64,000 bases of DNA from Flavobacterium luminosum (lineage in GTDB: Bacteria; Bacteroidota; Bacteroidia; Flavobacteriales; Flavobacteriaceae): positions 310,001-374,000 of the forward strand of contig NZ_JAMLJM010000001.1 in the NCBI RefSeq assembly GCF_023635005.1, given 5' to 3'. The first letter of the stretch is position 1. The number at the start of each line of letters is the position of its first letter. Shown in pieces: positions 62,039-64,000 of this stretch. Under the pieces are notes generated by a model. That model searched no databases. It was not told where the DNA came from and saw nothing but the letters and a program-made list of their open reading frames with translations. Position numbers and translations under genes: made by a program.

Positions 62039-64000
62039 ATGAAAAAGAAAATTTTTATTGGTATTGGCATATTTCTAGTAGTCGTGTTAGGAACATTAGC
62101 TGCGATACCTTTATTTTTTAAAGATCAAATCAAAGCAAAAATCCAGCAAACTATTAATGACAACTTAAATGCAAAGGTTTCATTTGCAGATGCTAATTTG
62201 AGTTTATTTAGAAGTTTTCCTGATGCAAATGTTTCCATTGAAAAATTACTTGTAATCAATAAGGCTCCTTTCGAAGGAGATACTTTAGTTGCATTTGAAG
62301 AACTGAGTCTCGACATGGCGATTACCGAAATTTTTAAAGGAAATGAGCCCATGACTTTAGAATCTATCTCTGTAAAAAATGGATTGGCTAATATTTTGTT
62401 CAATAAAGACGGAATAGGCAACTTCGATATTGCATTGAAGGGAGAAACCCCAGAAAAACCAAAAGAAGAAAGCAAACCTTTTTCCATGAACATTCAAAAT
62501 TATGAAGTGGAGCACTTCCGTTTCAAATATTATGATGAACGTTCCAAAATAAAAATGGTGATTGATAGTTTAAATCACACCGGAAAAGGAAATTTTGGCA
62601 CACAAAAACTTGATCTAGACACTAAATCTACTGCTACGATTTCTATTGATATGGATAAAATGAATTACATGAACCATGTCCGTTTATCATTAGATGCCAT
62701 CTTGGGAATCGATTTAGAAAAAAGCAAATACAGTTTCAAGCACAACAAAGCAAAAATTAACGAATTGCCTTTGGAGTTTGATGGTTTTATTCAACTTTTA
62801 GAAAACGGACAAGAATATGATTTGAGTTTCAAAACACCTACTTCTGATTTTAAAAACTTTTTAGGCCTCATTCCTTCTGCTTATGCAGGCAATCTAAGTA
62901 CGGTAAAAACAACAGGAAATTTCTCTGTTAATGGTAAAGTAAAAGGAACCTTAAGTGACACTACCGTTCCTAAATTCAATATTGGCCTTGCCTCGCAAAA
63001 TGCTTCTTTTCAATACCCTGAATTACCAAAATCGGTACGAAATATCATTATTGACACTAAAATTGTGAATGAAACGGGTATAATGAATGATACTTATGTG
63101 AATCTTGACCAATTGTCGTTTAAAATAGATCAAGACGTTTTTAATGCCAAAGCCAATATTCGCAATGTAGCAACCAACGCTTTGGTGAATGCCGAATTGA
63201 AGGGAATTATTAATTTAGGAAATGTAACCAAAGCTTACCCCGTAAAATTAGACAAACCGCTTTCCGGTATTTTGAATGCAGATGTAAAAACGAAATTTGA
63301 CATGCTTTCGGTAGAGAAAAGTCAATACCAAAACATACAAAACTCTGGGCATGTTTCATTAACCGGTTTTAATTATTCTGGTCCAGAAATGGCAAAACCA
63401 GTTCAGATTAAACAAGCTGCGGTAACATTTAACACCAACCATATCGCTTTAAATAAATTAGATTTAAAAACTGGTAATTCTGACATTCAACTTAACGGGA
63501 CACTAGACAATTTCTACGGTTTCTTATTTCGTAATCAAGTGTTAAAAGGTAATTTTAACATGAATTCGAACCAATTCCTAGTGTCCGATTTCATGGAACC
63601 AGCTTCGGCAACAGCAAAATCAACTCAAAAAGAAACCACAACTAGCGAAAGTACTTCTACTAAAACTACTAAAAAAGAAGCAGTAAAAATTCCGGCTTTC
63701 TTGGATTGTAGCATCACAGCCAAAGCAAATACGGTAGTCTATGATAATTTAACGCTAAAAGCGGTTTCAGGAAAAATGATTATTAAAGATGAGGCCGTAA
63801 GATTAGAAAACGTTAAAACAAATATCTTCGATGGGCAAATTGGCTTCAACGGTGTAGTTTCAACCAAAGGCAACACTCCAAAATTCAATATGAATTTAAA
63901 TCTAAACAAGGTAGACATTGCGCAATCCTTTACCCAATTAGATATGCTCAAAGCCATTGCACCTATTGCAGGAGTCGTTGCAGGAAAACTAAATTCTGAC
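62039..64000 (+). CDS. AsmA family protein, 5' part (cut by window edge)
   Basis: 654 codons from the ATG at 62039 to the window end, with no stop. An N-terminal membrane helix (KKIFIGIGIFLVVVLGTLAAIPLFF) is followed by a long beta-rich region: KAKIQQTINDNLNAKVSFADANLSLFRSFPDANV, FEELSLDMAITEIFKG and later repeated strand patterns (LDLKTGNSDIQLNGTLDNF). This is the AsmA-like layout of inner-membrane-anchored periplasmic proteins thought to carry lipids between the membranes. The C-terminal AsmA_2 part is outside the window. A TACTTTTG box lies at 61983-61990. Confidence 0.88.
   Translation, partial: MKKKIFIGIGIFLVVVLGTLAAIPLFFKDQIKAKIQQTINDNLNAKVSFADANLSLFRSFPDANVSIEKLLVINKAPFEGDTLVAFEELSLDMAITEIFKGNEPMTLESISVKNGLANILFNKDGIGNFDIALKGETPEKPKEESKPFSMNIQNYEVEHFRFKYYDERSKIKMVIDSLNHTGKGNFGTQKLDLDTKSTATISIDMDKMNYMNHVRLSLDAILGIDLEKSKYSFKHNKAKINELPLEFDGFIQLLENGQEYDLSFKTPTSDFKNFLGLIPSAYAGNLSTVKTTGNFSVNGKVKGTLSDTTVPKFNIGLASQNASFQYPELPKSVRNIIIDTKIVNETGIMNDTYVNLDQLSFKIDQDVFNAKANIRNVATNALVNAELKGIINLGNVTKAYPVKLDKPLSGILNADVKTKFDMLSVEKSQYQNIQNSGHVSLTGFNYSGPEMAKPVQIKQAAVTFNTNHIALNKLDLKTGNSDIQLNGTLDNFYGFLFRNQVLKGNFNMNSNQFLVSDFMEPASATAKSTQKETTTSESTSTKTTKKEAVKIPAFLDCSITAKANTVVYDNLTLKAVSGKMIIKDEAVRLENVKTNIFDGQIGFNGVVSTKGNTPKFNMNLNLNKVDIAQSFTQLDMLKAIAPIAGVVAGKLNSD

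Overview
The window reads as an ordinary chromosomal stretch of a Flavobacterium-like member of the Bacteroidota. The base composition is AT-rich. Promoter -7 boxes repeatedly match TAnnTTTG. The gene content is typical of the group: a type IX secretion plug protein, GLPGLI protein, S46 dipeptidyl-peptidase, DUF6702, an HPPK-deoxynucleoside kinase fusion, and many secreted proteins whose signal peptides end in FSQ or FAQ. I see no phage, insertion sequence, CRISPR array or rRNA operon.

Layout. 1-2.9 kb: the start of a secreted protein, then an ECF sigma factor / anti-sigma-like / outer-membrane protein set. 3-7 kb: polyprenyl synthase, rlmN, nitronate monooxygenase and an O-methyltransferase. 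7-10.7 kb: a small secreted Cys-containing protein, a hairpin, a GLPGLI protein and a large TonB-receptor-like barrel. 10.7-16.1 kb (minus strand): a PAP2 phosphatase with a TatA-like protein, an M1 peptidase, a DUF6702 protein and two tandem carboxypeptidase-regulatory-like paralogues. 16.2-20.1 kb: peptidase E, three tandem tRNA-Gly(TCC) genes, a GNAT enzyme and two convergent L,D-transpeptidases. 20.1-23.6 kb: a gene-poor gap with a hairpin repeat, gpmI and a CoA-transferase. 23.7-28.8 kb: a TetR regulator with an ABC/HlyD/TolC type I export operon whose ATPase has lost several catalytic residues. 28.8-37.7 kb: map, a methyltransferase, an M16 peptidase, the type IX plug protein, apaG, pruA and rsmG. 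37.8-42.8 kb: a desaturase, an aminotransferase, a small lipoprotein / DUF6370 / Crp-family cluster, then pirin and YceI genes that share an identical palindromic operator. 43-49.4 kb: fabD, a HipA-like kinase with a DUF3037 partner, two small repeat-rich lipoproteins, galE, a DegT aminotransferase and waaA. 49.4-54 kb: two unrecognised secreted proteins, an S46 peptidase, a third small lipoprotein, a YegP-like protein, and tRNA-Leu(TAA) with tRNA-Gly(GCC). 54-64 kb: mutS, a DUF1573 protein, a propeller-like protein, a SpoU methyltransferase, the HPPK-dNK fusion, sppA and the start of an AsmA-family protein.

The main themes are envelope biogenesis (polyprenyl, Kdo, L,D-transpeptidases, type IX plug, AsmA, lipoproteins), export, and housekeeping RNA and DNA maintenance. 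The strongest regulatory signal is the pair of CTTAATC..GATTAAG palindromes. Each lies exactly 22 nt before a TAnnTTTG box, just downstream of a Crp/Fnr-family gene. Many genes needed their starts moved to a downstream ATG, because the longest reading frame began at TTG or GTG or ran into the preceding gene. Function assignments rest on motif recognition by eye; no database search was run.
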